DNA of 64,000 bases, taken from Gonatopus flavifemur. Lineage: Eukaryota > Arthropoda > Insecta > Hymenoptera > Dryinidae. The notes under the pieces are model-generated. The model had not been told where the DNA came from. It saw only the letters and a program-made list of their open reading frames with translations, and ran no database searches. Below are positions 45,313 through 58,762 of the stretch, in pieces. The first letter of the stretch is position 1, and the number at the start of each line of letters is the position of its first letter. The stretch covers positions 372,001 to 436,000 of the forward strand of contig JAFFJZ010000013.1 of assembly GCA_018340375.1 (NCBI GenBank), given 5' to 3'. Made by a program: the position numbers and the translations under genes.

Positions 45313-45529
45313 CAGAGATGAGTTGGAGAGATTGCTAACGAGATATTGAAATCGTGGATGGTTTTTGGACTAGCGCCATCACGCAGAAATGATACCAACT
45401 AAAAAGTATAACTCACTTGATTGGTTAGTTCTTATTTGTTAGTTGGTATCATTTCCGCGTGATGGCGCTAGTCCAAAAACCGTACCACGATTACAACATT
45501 GCATTAGCAATCTCTCCAACTCATCTCTG
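45313..45529. mobile_element. 217-bp foldback, CAGAGATGAG ends
   Basis: The inverted arms CAGAGATGAGTTGGAGAGAT ... and mirrored ATCTCTCCAACTCATCTCTG run almost to the centre (GGTTTTTGGACTAGCGCCAT facing its complement). GTACAAC repeats on both sides (45306-45312 and 45530-45536). Sister of 37980-38185. Confidence 0.9.
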
Positions 45530-45536
45530 GTACAAC

Positions 45537-46043
45537 TTCCTGCTGCCACTCATTTCCTCTAACCGTCAACTTCGATGCACGTGCACGCCGATGAACGTGG
45601 ATGAACGTCGACGTCGTGGACTCCAGGATTCCGGTGTTTTCCAGCAATCAAGCAACCCTCAGCATTTTCCTTATATGGGCCAATAAATAAATTTTTAATC
45701 TAATTTCTCTGTGTCTCCTAAAGAATTTCTTCATATATTCAATTAAAGATATGCACACATGGATTTTTTTTTCAACTCTGAAGTCTCTCCAATTTCAGCT
45801 TTTCTAAGGTAAGTTGTTTTATGTTTCATAAAATTCTTATGAATTCAGTTCTTCTGTTCAGCAGTTTTTGATTCATTATTAATTTTATATCATGAAAAAA
45901 CTATTACTATTGAACTATTTCATTTATTTGCATATGTGCTGAACCAAAATTCTTAACCTAATTTCCACTTGTTTCAAAATACTAAAAACACTACTAAACT
46001 GTAATTTAACTTTAATTTGGCAATGAACTATTTTTTGTTTCAG
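45537..46043. other. No recognisable gene
   Basis: AT-rich stretch between a MITE and the BEN-protein-like fragment. It could contain the fragment's 5' exon or promoter, but I see no supportable exon. Confidence 0.4.
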
Positions 46044-47086
46044 ATGTTTGCCTATGTGAAATTTAGAGAAAACAAAAAAAATTCCATCATTGACACCAGT
46101 TTAATACGCCATTTCGACTCCAAGAAAGTGGACAAAAAAAATACTATAAAATAAATGTAAATGGTACATATCAAGATGCAGCAATTATTCATTATAAAGG
46201 TATGTTCTTCTTCATCTCCTAAAATTATTCAATTGTTCACCTTTGTAAATTGTTTTATACTTGGATAGACAATTAGAAACAAAGAATTTTGATTTATTAT
46301 CTATATTCGTTTTCTTTTTTTTCAGACACGGTAGAAGAACTACAAGCACTCATTGATAGCAAACGATCGTCTGTGGTTCCTGTGAATCGTATGCAATCGG
46401 CATCTAACATAACAACAGATGATGAGAATTCTAAACGACAAAAGGTATTCATGATAATGAATTACGTATCATGAATTACAGATCATCAAATCAACGTTTC
46501 TTGTGACAGCACTGCACACATTACAGTAATATCACAACGCTGAGCATAGGGTTTTTACAATCAAAATTTATTTTCCTTACGCTGAGGAAAAAATAAAAGT
46601 AATAAAGTTACCAACACTGAGCATGAACAATTCACAAAATTTTGTAATATCATAACGCTGAGGACGCTGAGCATAGGGTTTTGACAATCAACATTTATTT
46701 TCCTTACACTGAACTCAGTGCTTTCACAACAAATGGTAATTTTCAATTTTGTGTTTAGAGGAAATATTTTTTACAGTGTACAAGTGAAAGTGTCACATTT
46801 ATAAAAAGAGAGAACAAATTTCTCAAGAAGAGCGTACTTGTATTCTTTCTGTTCAAAGAAAAGGACACTCATCTCATTATGTTTGTTCTCTCTTTTTATT
46901 CTTTGCGGCTGTCTTTTTTTATTTGTGGAATTTATGTTATGCTTTGATTTCCGGTTTCTGTCCATATGGAATATGATTAATTATGAAATTCGTAATTAAA
47001 CAAGACCACATTTTTTCCAGATTAATGAGGAAAAGGAATTATCATCAATACTGGAAGAAAGATTGTCTCATTTAACCCAAACTTCG
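46044..47086 (+). pseudogene. BEN-domain-protein-like gene fragment, N-terminal exons, frameshifted
   Basis: Three exon-like blocks follow one another with good splice sites: 46044-46199, 46326-46444 and 47021-47086. The first reads MFAYVKFRENKKNSIID, then loses frame near 46150 and continues VNGTYQDAAIIHYK. The second reads DTVEELQALIDSKRS; the third, INEEKELSSILEERLSHL, is coiled-coil-like. This resembles the N-terminal region of a group of insect BEN-domain proteins as I remember them; no BEN domain itself is seen in the window. The frame break makes it a probable pseudogene, and a transposon lies just downstream. Confidence 0.4.
46520..46960. repeat. Short direct and inverted repeats in the fragment's intron
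   Basis: A block with ATAACGCTGAG, CATAGGGTTTT and ATTTATTTTCCTTAC occurs twice about 120 bp apart (46525-46590 and 46645-46710). Next to it, AAAAAGAGAGAACAAA (46800) is mirrored by TTTGTTCTCTCTTTTT (46880). Confidence 0.75.
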
Positions 47087-48514
47087 GTGAGTCAAATGAA
47101 TATTGTCTCCTATTAGAAGCATATTTGTGTGAATGTAGTTACGTACAGTAGGTGGATTTAATCCGCTTTTTCTCTCTCCTACAAATTCAAGAACAATTGC
47201 AGATGAATTTCAATCATAATCGTACTATTTAATTTTGAAACAGTTCAATCATAACACCGATCATTGTGAATAATTTCCTGAGTATTCAAGTACTGAAATT
47301 TAATTTTTGTCAACAACTCGTAAGTGATGGTATCGTTTTTTATGATTAATTGAGAGTACCCGAGTAACACAAGAAGGAATTGATTGAACCCATATAATCT
47401 AGACTCATAATAAAATCTACAACATACATAGAAAGAAGAACATTATCAATTTCACTAATAGGATAACAAGGGAGTGCTTCAAGCTTCTAACTTTCAATGG
47501 TTTTTAAACTTGTAATAATTATCATAATATACATTTCACGCGGAGAAAAATAATTGAAGAAACTTACAATTCCCAAACATACACCTAATAATTTTTTTGA
47601 CCTGTGTTAAGATGGTCCCAGTGACTTTGAATAATATTTGAATTTGTCATTGTGACAAATTCACCAAGAATGTTTTTATATTGACTGTAACTGTGGAAAA
47701 CATTATTAGGAGATGTGAAAACATTCATGATGGATGCGTCACAGTGATCATCACTGTTTTGTTTTCTCCGTGTAGCTGATGTATTAAATTAACATTTTCT
47801 TGGCTCATGATTGTATCTTGAAATTTGCAGCAGTTATTGATCCGGCCACGAAAACACTGTAACCATATAAACTTTTTATGGCCTACATTTTGACAATTTG
47901 AATAAACGATATTTCGAAAAGTATTCCCAGATGGCAAAAGTTTCAAAAACTACATCTCATTCAAATCGAATTATCCAAGTACTCTTTTTTGCTGACATTC
48001 TAGATATCTATTTGGTACTTCCGAAAGAATCCAATGAGATCTGGTTTTTGGCACTTTTGCTATTTGGGATTTATTTGGAACACATGTTAAACTCCCGAAT
48101 TATAAATAGAAATTTATAATTCAAAAATTTTGTTGAGATTATTTACAATTATTTCTACATATTGCTTGTTATTGATGAAATTCTTTGGAAAGATTCAATT
48201 ACACGATGAAAATTTCGCATATTTGCAAATTCATCGTTCGTCATACTTGAAATATTTTTCAAATTTATAGTTTTGTAATCATATCAGCTATTCACAGGAA
48301 GTTCACTAATTCAATAATAATTCATCACTTCAGGAATATTCTGTTTCAGAAATAAACGAAAACTATTCTGATTAATAATGGCCGATAATAGTGCACCTCG
48401 CAAAAAAAAGTGTATAAAATCTTTTTGACCTCTAATCACAATGATGCTAATATATCCCGTAAAACACAACTTCGCTGGTTACAATTGCAAAATCAAAGTT
48501 AGTATTATTCATCC
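47087..48514. other. No firm gene
   Basis: AT-rich, mostly featureless. A possible short exon at about 48378-48499 (MADNSAPRKKKCIK, with one frame break) ends at the next transposon, but the evidence is too thin to call. Confidence 0.4.
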
Positions 48515-48789
48515 TTAACGGGACACTAGCGTCGGTAACGGACCTCTCTTTCTATCATATGATTCTGTCCCTTTCTAACCAATGACCTGAGTTACCGACG
48601 CTAGTAGCCCGTTAAGGGGATACTAGCGTCGGTAATTTTGGCAAGTTTGGTGATTCGATATTTGATTTCTCCGAATAAACATAAACTTCCGGTTATAATG
48701 AAGAAACTAAGATTTCTAGCCATACTTGCTGCACTAAAGAACATTTTGATTATAATTTTTTTTATTTTTCGAGCCTAAATAAAAAAAAA

Positions 48790-49250
48790 CCGGCCAATAC
48801 GAATTGAAGTGACAGGTATGAATATATTTCAATATTATACCAGGTCGCACGATCACTGTCGGTATCGCAGGTCACGCAGATGTTTTTCTTGTAATATAAA
48901 CGTTTCCTTTTCATATCCGTACAATTATGCAGTTTCCAGACCTTCCTGTTGACCTAAGGAATACTCAAACACCAAACTTTCTCCAATTTCATGTTGCAAT
49001 AAAGAAAAAACCGGCCAATACGAATTGAAGTGACTAGGAATATATTTCAATATTATATACCACATCGCACCATCACTGCCGGTATTGCAGGTCACGCAGA
49101 TGTTTTTCTTGTAATATAAACGTTTCCTTTTGATATCCGTACAATTATGCAGTTCCCAGACCTTCCTGCTGACCTAAGGAATACTCAAACACCAAACTTT
49201 CTCCAATTTCATGTTGCAATAAAAAAAAAAACGGCCAATACGAATGGAAA
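48790..49250. repeat. Tandem repeat, 220-bp unit, about 2.1 copies
   Basis: CCGGCCAATACGAATTGAAG starts at 48790 and 49011 and a decayed third start at 49231. The copies are over 90% identical across GTCACGCAGATGTTTTTCTT and CAGACCTTCCTG blocks. Confidence 0.92.
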
Positions 49251-49433
49251 TTACAATAGTAAACATGATTCAATTTAGTTACGTTCGTAACCTACAGATG
49301 GCGTGGATGTCTCAATAATCATATACATGCCGAGAGCCGAGAGATCGCGTGGAAAGTATCGGTCAGGGTACCCAAGGTATAATGGTGAAGAAAAAACACG
49401 AGTTTCAGCGCCGTCAGGGAGTTGTCTCGGAAC

Positions 49434-50234
49434 CACGATGTAAGAAGAATAGGTGGGTTAACTTTTGTATGTGTTGTGAAATTTTCCTGATATACTTGCC
49501 GATTTCGCCACCAGGGGGATTCAAGTAGTTCAGGCCAAAAAAGAGCGGTTGATTCAAATTGGATATTGGAGATAACAGCTCACAGTGATGAAGGAAAAGT
49601 TAGAACTGTATTATAAAACATAATATCAACAGACAGAACTTCTTTCTTCTTCGAACTTGACCTCATATGAATAGGAAAATTGAAATTGAGTTATATGATA
49701 GTAAATTACAGGAATGAGTATTTGATAAAAATTTCCAAGTATCAACACACATATATTTTGATTATATTTTTATAAAACTATATTTTCAATATTTGGTTTC
49801 GTGTTCATGAAATAGAAATTACAAGTTATAAAGATCACACATACAGTAGAAGCTCTCTGCATGCAACCTTCTGTGTTCTTTTCTCGCGTATGATTGAATA
49901 TTGAGTGAGAAAAGACAGATGGTTGTATATAGAGAGAGAGAGTCTAGTGTATATATTTTGCGGGTACATTTATGTCAAATTAGTTTCTAATTCTTTAATA
50001 TCAGATTAAAAATATCACTCAATAGGTTGGAGGTATATTTATGGCAAAAACACTGTTTGTGATAATATAAAGAATATAATTAAATACAATTCTATGAATA
50101 TCTCTCAGGTACATGTACAACAAAATCATGGTTTATATTATAGAAAATATCACATGGTTAATATGTTCGCAACCACACTAAACAACAGAATTGAGAGTTT
50201 TTTAATTTTCACTGCAACAAATTATTTCAATTCT
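49434..50234. other. 3' UTR and terminus of the P element
   Basis: This 800 bp lies between the transposase stop and the left terminal repeat. It holds the terminal and subterminal repeats and AT-rich DNA, with no second gene. A short AG run lies near 49940. Confidence 0.6.
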
Positions 50235-53200
50235 TCATGTATTATATAACTTCGCAACTTTTTTTTTGTCACGGCTGATCTTTTTAATATCTTCATTTTT
50301 TATTTTCGCGTACTGTCGCATTCTCATGGTCACATAATAATGTAAACTATAAGAAAAAATATCTTCCTTATGTACGTCACAAGGGAATGCCATTTTCACA
50401 TTTCGTATCACATCAGCAATCGTTTGAGAATAAACATTGGGAAGCGACTCAATGTTCTTACAAAAATACGTTTCTACTTCTCTGAAAAACTGATAAAATC
50501 TTAAATTTGGATGTATCAATCCTCCACGGGTTTTCACATTCACCAATTGTGCTACATCATGGCAAACATAAGCAGAATTATTTTTGAAAGAATTCTGACA
50601 AACCGTACATTTGAACATTTTTTGTAATTTTCTGCATACAAATCCGGTAACGTAATAAATAATGCAGTCCAATATGGAGGCATGTGCGTTATCGCCATTG
50701 AAAACTTCATCGCAATCGTACTCTTCAAGACTTATCATATCATCCAATTTATTTTTCAACTGGAGAACATGTTTACTTCGGTAAGAAGGGTCTTGATGGG
50801 AAAATACTGTATTGAAATCATCCAATGTAATCTGAGGATTTTCTGACCAATTCTTCACTGTGCAATTACCAAATTTCGGTGGCTTAATTAATTTGTATAT
50901 TGACAAAATTTTATACAACTGAAGAAAAGTAGGCAAAGTTGGATGATCGTTTTGTCCTCCCGCTTGTCTTATAATCCCAAAGAATTGCTGTAAATAAACA
51001 CACGTTATATTCGATGAATTATGAGTATTCCAGTGGAAGAATTTCCAAACTAAAAGTCTTACAATATTCCAATGTTGATCAGTGATTGATATATTTTTTC
51101 CACAAACTCTATATAAAAAATAATCCAAAAAAATTCAGCGAAAAAGTAAAACAAAGCTGACATTCATTAGAACTTACAAGAATTAAAAATATATTCATGG
51201 ATTCCTTTGCCAAAACTTGTGCTTGAAGTTTGAATCGTTTACAGGAACGGAACATGAATTCAAACTCTACTAAATCACCCCAAGAGAGTACAAACCTTCA
51301 GAAACGTTCTTTGAACGTTCGCAAACGTTCAGGAACATTCAATGAACGTTCCTGAAGGTTTGTGTTTTCTTGAGATATTGACATTTATCTTCTAGAATTA
51401 ACTCATTGGAACTGGAAACATCCCCAAGAGAACTTCCACGTTCAAATAACCATGATTTAATGTAAAATAAAGGCATGGACACTTGGAGGTCAAATGAATG
51501 TTCGTTGAACGTAAATCTATCTAACATCAACCTAAAATGAATCTATTTGGCTCGTGTTCTCTTGGTGTCGTTAGAAGAATGTACTGTAACATTCCGGATG
51601 TTGAATGACTGAATATTGCGTTATTCCATTACTAATCCGTTTCCATAAACAATTCAAATGTCAGAAACATACCAAAACTGTCGTACGAACTTGGACAGAA
51701 CCAGAGGAAAATTCAATTTGATTCAACTCGTTTTCATCCGTTCTCATGCGTTTTTTTTTTTCCTTTTTGTTACAATTTGTTCGACGTTTCTTTGCTGAGA
51801 TTACAAAAATCTAAAAGATTCATCCAAAATCTGAACCAGTATTTCACCTCTAATCGATCCTGATTCATTTTTCCAGTTAAAATGTATTGAAAGTTTCCTT
51901 GCTCAAGTAATGTTTTGGATAACTCGATAGTAGATTTGATGGTTACTCTCCAACCTTCTGCTGTATTGGCGGTCCAAAATTCATCGGCAGAAATTTCTTT
52001 CTTTTTCACTGAAGTTTCCCATGTATCCAAAAAAGTTGCAAAATTTTGCAAAACCTTAAACAAAATATAAAAAGTGTTGAATTTTTGAGCATACCAATCT
52101 TCTATGGATATTCAAAAGAAATAATAACGCAAAATGATTTGAAATCAAGCATACTTTGAAGTCTTCACTATCTTTTCTAATTCCTCCTTTAGGATGAGAA
52201 CGATTCAAACAGTCGAATAAATCATTAATTTTCTTCGTGAATTCGATGGTTTTTTCACATCCGTTGAATAGATGAGGGGCTCGGTTTTTATACATCTCTA
52301 AACCCTGAGCAACACTATTACTAAAAATCTAAGGAACGTTAAAACAAAACAAGTTGTAGCATACAATCAAGTATGGAGTGTTACAATTTTAAATGAGTAC
52401 TCGTCCATTATTGAACCCTTCGTATACATATTGGGTGGTAACCACGCATGGCTCAAATTCGATACTCTATGTTTCTTGTGGTTCAAAACGTGCAAGGATC
52501 TAATAGAATATTGCGAAAATTAAACTTCTCTGAGAAAGCATTCATTCATCACACTGGTAGCCTCAGTACGTAGAAATTCTGAGACTCTTCTGTGCTAGGA
52601 TGCTATGAACCATCCTGTGCAGTGAAGAGTTCATTCAAATTAAGAATGAAAAAGGATCTACATACCTGCGTAGCTAAAGACACCCGCATTTTCAAACAAT
52701 TTGTGGGGTTTATATGATTAATAGTCAATTTATGACAAATTCGGGCATTCGCAGGATTCTCACAATCAATACGATACAAAGATTCATAAAATCTCCACTC
52801 CACGGAAGAACCGTCAACCTGGGATGGAAATATAGTCACTAGATAACATGCAATAACATAATCATAAATGAAAAGTTGTTATCATAGAGGAGGATAAGCG
52901 CAGCAATACAAGCAGTATGAAAAACCAAAGAGATCTCTGCCGCAAATGCCACATAGAATCTTTCGGATCTTTTCCTTTATTTTAGAGCTCACGTGATTTT
53001 GGTTAATTACACTGAGAAAAAAGCAACATGGTCACAGAAACCCTTCTCACATGGTCCAGGATTCATGGTTGTGGTGGCTTGGAATCTGGTTATGATAACC
53101 AGGAAAAAACATGTAAATATGGTTGTGGCAACTAGATGAAATAGTTAAAGTCAAAATCAACTACGTTCCCTAATTAAGAGAATCAGGTTTTTCTCTGATT

Positions 53201-56200
53201 GTATCCTTCTATATTTTACCATCTCTCTATCTCTATCCATATTATAAATGAATACCGTCAATTTACGCTGGTTCAATAATCTATTCCTCAGATTCTTTAT
53301 TAAATGTGGAGTATCAGAGAAAACGTAAATTCTTCTTGTCTCATCGTATGGATTTTCAAAGGAATTACAAACTGCATTCAACTTTCCAGAAATTCCAAAT
53401 TGAGTCCACATTTTCCTATTGGTTTGTGCGCCGTCACAAATGAGACCATCTACATAGCAACCTGCTTTTTCAAGCTGCAATATAGCACATATGACGAGTT
53501 GGGTCAAAGTCAAACCTGGCGTAGCACTTTTACTAGCGAAGGTTCCTATAGGTTGGGTAAAATTTGCACCCAGTGAGGAGAACATAAACACCAGTGCATG
53601 ATCTGCTACATCATCACTAGTAGCTTTTCCAGATCCCGTAGTGTCCACATTTGACAAGCCTTCGAATGTTAGATTTTTGGAGCTCACTTGTAAACTTTTA
53701 CGAACTCCCATCTCGTCAAATATAAGTAAGCCATGTTTAGCATGTTCTGGCATCTCAGACATTTTCTTTTTTAGAAGTTTGAAAAATGATTCTTCAAATC
53801 CACATTCAATTTTATTGAAATAATTTCGCAAAGTACTCCGCGATGGCAGCGGTAGAATATCGTTGTCTTTAAGAAAATTATATCCAGCAGGACTTCTTAT
53901 TCTTAATAACATCCATAAGAGTAACCATTGTTTACTATATCTGCGACCTTTAGAATTTGCAGTTTCACCTGCCATCATGCATTCTTTAATTAATTGTACC
54001 TAAATGAGCATAATCAGAAAGAGCGTTCACTGTCAATAGCAAATGAAAAACAAGTATTTTATGAATGTTTGAAACAATGCACAGTTACAGATCACTATGA
54101 AGAAATGATTTGATTCAATTATGTGTAATTGAAGTGGATCATGCGATGATTTTATGCAGGGAATTTGAGGAATTCCAGCAATGAAGATTCAGAAGGCCTG
54201 AGACGGTTCTTCACCGGTATTGCAGGACCATCAGCGGCCCATTGAAACGCCTGCAATCCTCCTTTGTAGAGACCTTTTCATTACACATGAAAGCATTTAT
54301 ATGAGGAAGAGAAAATCATGCGAAAAAGGTAAAGCACTCTGATTTGGAATATATTCAAAAGATTCCGGAAAAATCTTCCCTGGTTGAAAAAATCCATTGA
54401 TTCCCGCCAAATCTCATTGATTCTTGCCAAATTCGATTGAGTCTTGTACAATGTTCAGATCGAATCCCATGAAATTTCATTCTTCAGATTCAATGGATTC
54501 CTCTAACAGGGTTAGGCATTAGGATTCCGCATTCTGTCCCATCCAATCATAGTTGTTAATACGTTCAATCCTTCTAACCAAACGTATAAAATATTTATTG
54601 CGGATTTCACACCTCAAGGTTGATATCCGTACTCACTTTTTTGTGTTTTATATCACTTGCGTGACTTGAAATAAAATTAGTTTTTATGAATCCACATCGC
54701 CATGTCCTTTGGAAATAATTTGAATTATATATCACGTATGAGCATGTATACTCAATGTATTCAACAATCCGTGCAATAAACTTGGTATTCAGTTAAATTT
54801 ATTAAATCACCAATTCATTCAACTGAATTCAAGAAATAGATTTCATAATTACCTGAACTTGAGGGATAGGGATTTCTGAAAGTATTTCATCCAATTGTGT
54901 TGCAGACATTTCTGAGACTTTGTTAGTCAATTTCTCCACTTCACCCTTGAGAGAATTCAACATTCGCGTTCTCCTCTTCAAAGCTTGCTGTTGCATTCTT
55001 GCTGCTTTTTTAGCTATAGCAAATTTTTTTTCCATAGACGTTGGAGATTTATAATTATGTAATTGCTTACATTTACGTATAACTTGTTGCCTCAGTGTAT
55101 GATGAAGTGCAAAACATTTTTCACAAATCACATTTCCTTTTAAGTATAACGGACATAAGTTATGCCTCCATTTACCGATGCTATCCTGATACGCGATTTT
55201 AGAGTGAATATTTTTATACATCTCTATAGCAGGTCCACCTTCACATGTATTCAATTGATCTAACGTGTCCAAAATATGCTTAATTTCTTCTATTGATTTA
55301 CAAGGATTATTTACAGTTTCAATATCAGTCACGTTTTTATTCAGAATATATATTCTGAAATGCAAACTTTCATCAAATACAATCTGAAAAATCAAATATT
55401 CGCAAATGTTGCATACGTCATTTATAGAAATACAAAAATCATTTGCGTTTGTGAGAAGGAAAATTATATGCGTTGATTTTCTTACCGCTTTATACAAAAT
55501 CGGAGCCTGTGTGACGTTTGGTGCAGGTTTCAATTGGGAAAATATCAAAGTGTCATCTAATCTCGAATACGTCATACTGAATGACGATTGTAATGAATTC
55601 AAATCAGTGCACTTGCCCTCCGCAATATTAAAAAAAAGGCTTTCATTGCTCAGCTGGACTTCACATTGACTTGTGTCATCTTCGTATTCTACAAAAGTGA
55701 AAGATAAAACATACCAAGTTTATTGAATTTTCATGCATATAAGTATATTCACTGAGAAAAACGCATGGGAAACGCATAGCGCGGATTACCATAATAATGG
55801 CGGTTTTACGTCGCATAAGCATTTATGGGCATTTCTTTTCTAACTTATGGCGATCCATACCTCTTTTTGGCAAAAATACCTTTGCATCTGACCCGTATTA
55901 CAATAATTCTCAAAATATTACTACAAATTGAAGGAGAAATCTTCATAAACTCTTATGTGTCCCAAAACTGCTATTATTATGGGAATCTGCTACATATTTT
56001 TCTCAGCGTTGAAAATTCATGGAAAATTCGATTTTCCATGGATAATATCGATTGATCTGATTACCAAGTGCCATGGGTTCATCATCTTCATGTGATAAAC
56101 TGCTTGGTGTACAAAATTCTCCACTATTTTTCTTAAAAATAGGATCTGAATAATTTTCATCTCCAATGTTTGGATTTTCATCTAGCACGGAACGCTGTTG

Positions 56201-58762
56201 GATTCCCGAGACTGTGATGGGCTCAGAATCATCTATTGCTGAATAAAACAATCAGTTTTTGCAAACATCATTGTCCGTCACTATAATTGAATGTTTCTTG
56301 ACTTAATTTATGTATGATCCACATATCATGTCGATAAGGCCGGAGTGACATGGGGCTGAAAACAGGCGGAAACCGGATTGCGGGATCCTTGATTGAAAAG
56401 AGAGGCAATCAGTTATCTCCCTTCTCAACCAAGGGTTCCGCGTTCCGCTTTCTGTCTGTTTCCAGCTACATATGACACCCCTGCTGACAATACCAAGCAA
56501 ATCTGGATGGTTCCCAGCAGTTCTTGGGACAAAGACCGAGCAGAACCGTGCAGATCCAGACAAGTCCCTACTCGGATCTGTCTGGTTCTATCGGTTTTTG
56601 GGGTGCATGCAAGAGATTCGAAACCTTGGATGGGAAAAGAGGTCAGATCCTGCATCTCTTTTCACTCTTTCCAACTAAGGTTTCGAATCTTTTGCATGCA
56701 CCCGGTTTTTGTCCCAAGAACCGCTAGAATTTGCTTGGCATTTTCAGCGCACTGAGAAAGAACTGTAGCTGAAAACGAGCCGAAATATTTTTTGTTGTTA
56801 CAGTAGTCGTATTTTCTATTGAAGTAGCTAAGAATCGCTAGTAATAGTAGCTGTGAAAATACAGCTACTGTGACCAAAAACTGTACTTGGGCTTATTTTC
56901 AGCTGCAGTAATTTTTTTCAGTGCAGGGACGAGCCTAAGTTGTAAACTTGAGGGAAATTTTAATTACAAAATGATTCGAAATGATAGGGCATAAAAATTT
57001 GATGATACAGCAATGTTACAGACATACTGGAAATTTCAATTCTTCAATCCCTGCGAAAATATTATTCAATGATATAGAATGATGATTCAATTGAACTTAT
57101 GTAATTTAAAATGGATAAGCGAATTAATCCACACTAATTTTTCCAATCATTGGATTTTTAAAAAATAAATTCAATAATTTTTATTTTTTAGAATAATAAT
57201 CTTCAATTAATCTGAATCTTTCCTTACCTAATATCATAGATTCATCAGAGTCATTTCCCATCAAATTTTCTCTAGTTCCAGGTTTCAATGAGAAATTTGG
57301 AATTATATTTGTTGGAGAATATTTCTGGTCAGATTTATTCACTGATACTTCAAAAATAGAAGGCACTGCGTCGGGAACAAGATGCTTTCTATCCAAGACC
57401 TTCTAGGAATTTTCATAAATAATTTTAATATAATAATTTCTCACAAGATCATATACTACCCGACCAAAAATTCACGCCAGGCGCAGTACTGCACCAGTAC
57501 TGGACAAGGCTGACAGGATACTGGTATTTGTCCGAGATGATACCGCTTCTCTGCATTGGAGATTTAGAACTAAAACTATTATTCGCAATCAGGGCAGTGC
57601 CTGTACTGGATGAGTACCTGGCCTATATCAAGTTCTCAATACTGATTTGTCAGTACAGGTGTAGTGATGTATTTCTACGCATTCATTACTAATCCCGTAC
57701 ATGATGTGCAAGTGTTGGAGACCCAGTACTGGAATTGTGCTGCATCTGCTCTCAACATTGGCATGATTCCAATTTTTCTGATTGGGTATAAGAGATCAAA
57801 AATCATGTACAATGGAATATTATGAAATAGAGTACTTTGGTAATACGTTTTGAATATTATATTTCTCATATAATTTAATTGCTTTATGGAATACATGAAT
57901 ACGTCGTATGGTTTGGTTGGAACGAACTCATATGTGAAAATGAAATTTCAAGTATCGGCTGAGATCAAGTGTACTTCATAATTATTCAATAGATTTTTTG
58001 GAGACAATTCAAAATTGAAATATCGCATGATTCCTAAGAGTTTCAATCATCATAAAATATTGGAATTTCATATGATTCAAAATTATATCATTGAACGATG
58101 TAATATATGATTAACAGTTCCAGATTTATGTGTATAAATGTATTTCATATACTTGTATCACATTTTTTAATGTGCGTGATTTATTTTCTGTAGATATCCC
58201 AATAGAATACAAATTCTTAGTAGTTCCAGTGAACGTCCAAGTACGTCTTTTAGACGTCTTTTGGACCTTCAAATGCCCGCCGGAGATTTGAACCTTCGAG
58301 GGATGTTTGAACATTCCCTGGATGTACCCAGTTTTTGGTTCTGTTGGGGTAAAAACCTTGTCAAATGTCGAAATTTCCAAGGCTGTATAGTTCAATAAAA
58401 TTTGTCCATAAATCAATTGTTAGCCAAATTATATTTTTATATTGGACAATATTGTTCAGAGATTCATGTGAATAAGATAAATTGCAATATGAGTTGAAGC
58501 ATTTGTGCAACCTAAGTAACATTACCTTGAATATGATTTTTCCATCTAGATCTTTGATTATTTTTTCTTTCACGATTAAATCTTGATGGAAATGTTTTTC
58601 ACACACATAACTTCTTGTTGTAAAATTTTTTACATTCGATCTCAAAGCTTCTTTCCATAATTCAAATTTATTTGCATTTCTTGGCGCAACGAAAATGGAC
58701 ACTTTTTCAGGATTATTTCTATGTCCACTGCGACAAGAAATAATGCAGCACCTATAAACCAT
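50235..58762 (-). CDS. P-element transposase (THAP9-like), ten exons, apparently intact
   Basis: Exons read leftward: 58762-58526, 57402-57228, 56238-56065, 55688-55486, 55383-54853, 53999-53256, 52818-52666, 52328-52155, 52054-51848, 50987-50235. All have GT-AG borders and every junction keeps phase, giving 1116 codons and no stop. Exon 1 is a THAP zinc finger (YRCCIISCRSGHRNN ... YVCEKHFHQDL). Exons 2-3 are acidic linker. Exon 5 has a Lys-rich helix (KKFAIAKKAARMQQQALKRR). Exon 6 has RYSKQWLLLWMLLRIRSPAGY and the RNase H-like core with LLIFDEMGVRK and LICDGAQTNRKMW acids. Exons 9-10 join NQDRLE to QFFGIIRQAGGQNDHP, containing the likely catalytic Glu. The role is GTP-dependent cut-and-paste transposition in the P family. 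It is longer than Drosophila P (751 aa). Splices were read by eye. Confidence 0.92.
51277..51372. repeat. Hairpin repeat in P-element intron 9
   Basis: CAAGAGAGTACAAACCTTCAG is mirrored by CTGAAGGTTTGTGTTTTCTTG, around several GAACGTTC palindromes. A further GAATGTTCGTTGAACGT and CTCTTGG follow to about 51565. It lies in the intron between exons 9 and 10 and does not affect coding. Confidence 0.7.
54378..54515. mobile_element. MITE with CCCTGGTTGAAAAAATCCATTGA ends, in P intron 5
   Basis: The left CCCTGGTTGAAAAAATCCAT is mirrored by ATGGATTCCTCTAACAGGG. It is the same terminal family as 41637-41872. TT flanks both sides. It lies between exons 5 and 6 of the P transposase. Confidence 0.75.
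56330..56930. repeat. Insertion debris and foldback in P intron 3
   Basis: The block 56345-56745 contains partial repeats of a CAGATCC/GGATCTGTCTGG/ACCGATAGAACC type. It is followed by a foldback (about 56750-56926) with CACTGAGAAAGAACTGTAGC mirrored by GCTGCAGTAATTTTTTTCAGTG. It lies between exons 3 and 2 of the transposase gene, where it is spliced out. Confidence 0.65.
57440..57740. repeat. Repeat-like DNA with CAGTACTGG motifs in P intron 1
   Basis: CCAGTACTGGACAAG, TGTCAGTACAGGT, GCCTGTACTGGATGAG and CCCAGTACTGGAATT recur in both orientations over 250 bp. It may be a degenerate foldback. No defined ends. Confidence 0.5.

Noticed and set aside
53157..53255. Extension of P exon 6 to the stop at 53157
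   Set aside because: A donor at 53255 (ACG|GTATTC) joins in phase to the well-matching exon at 52818; the extension lacks similarity to the family.
56303..56755. Overlapping open frames on both strands near 56300-56755
   Set aside because: They lie in repeat debris within a P-element intron, overlap one another and have no domain.
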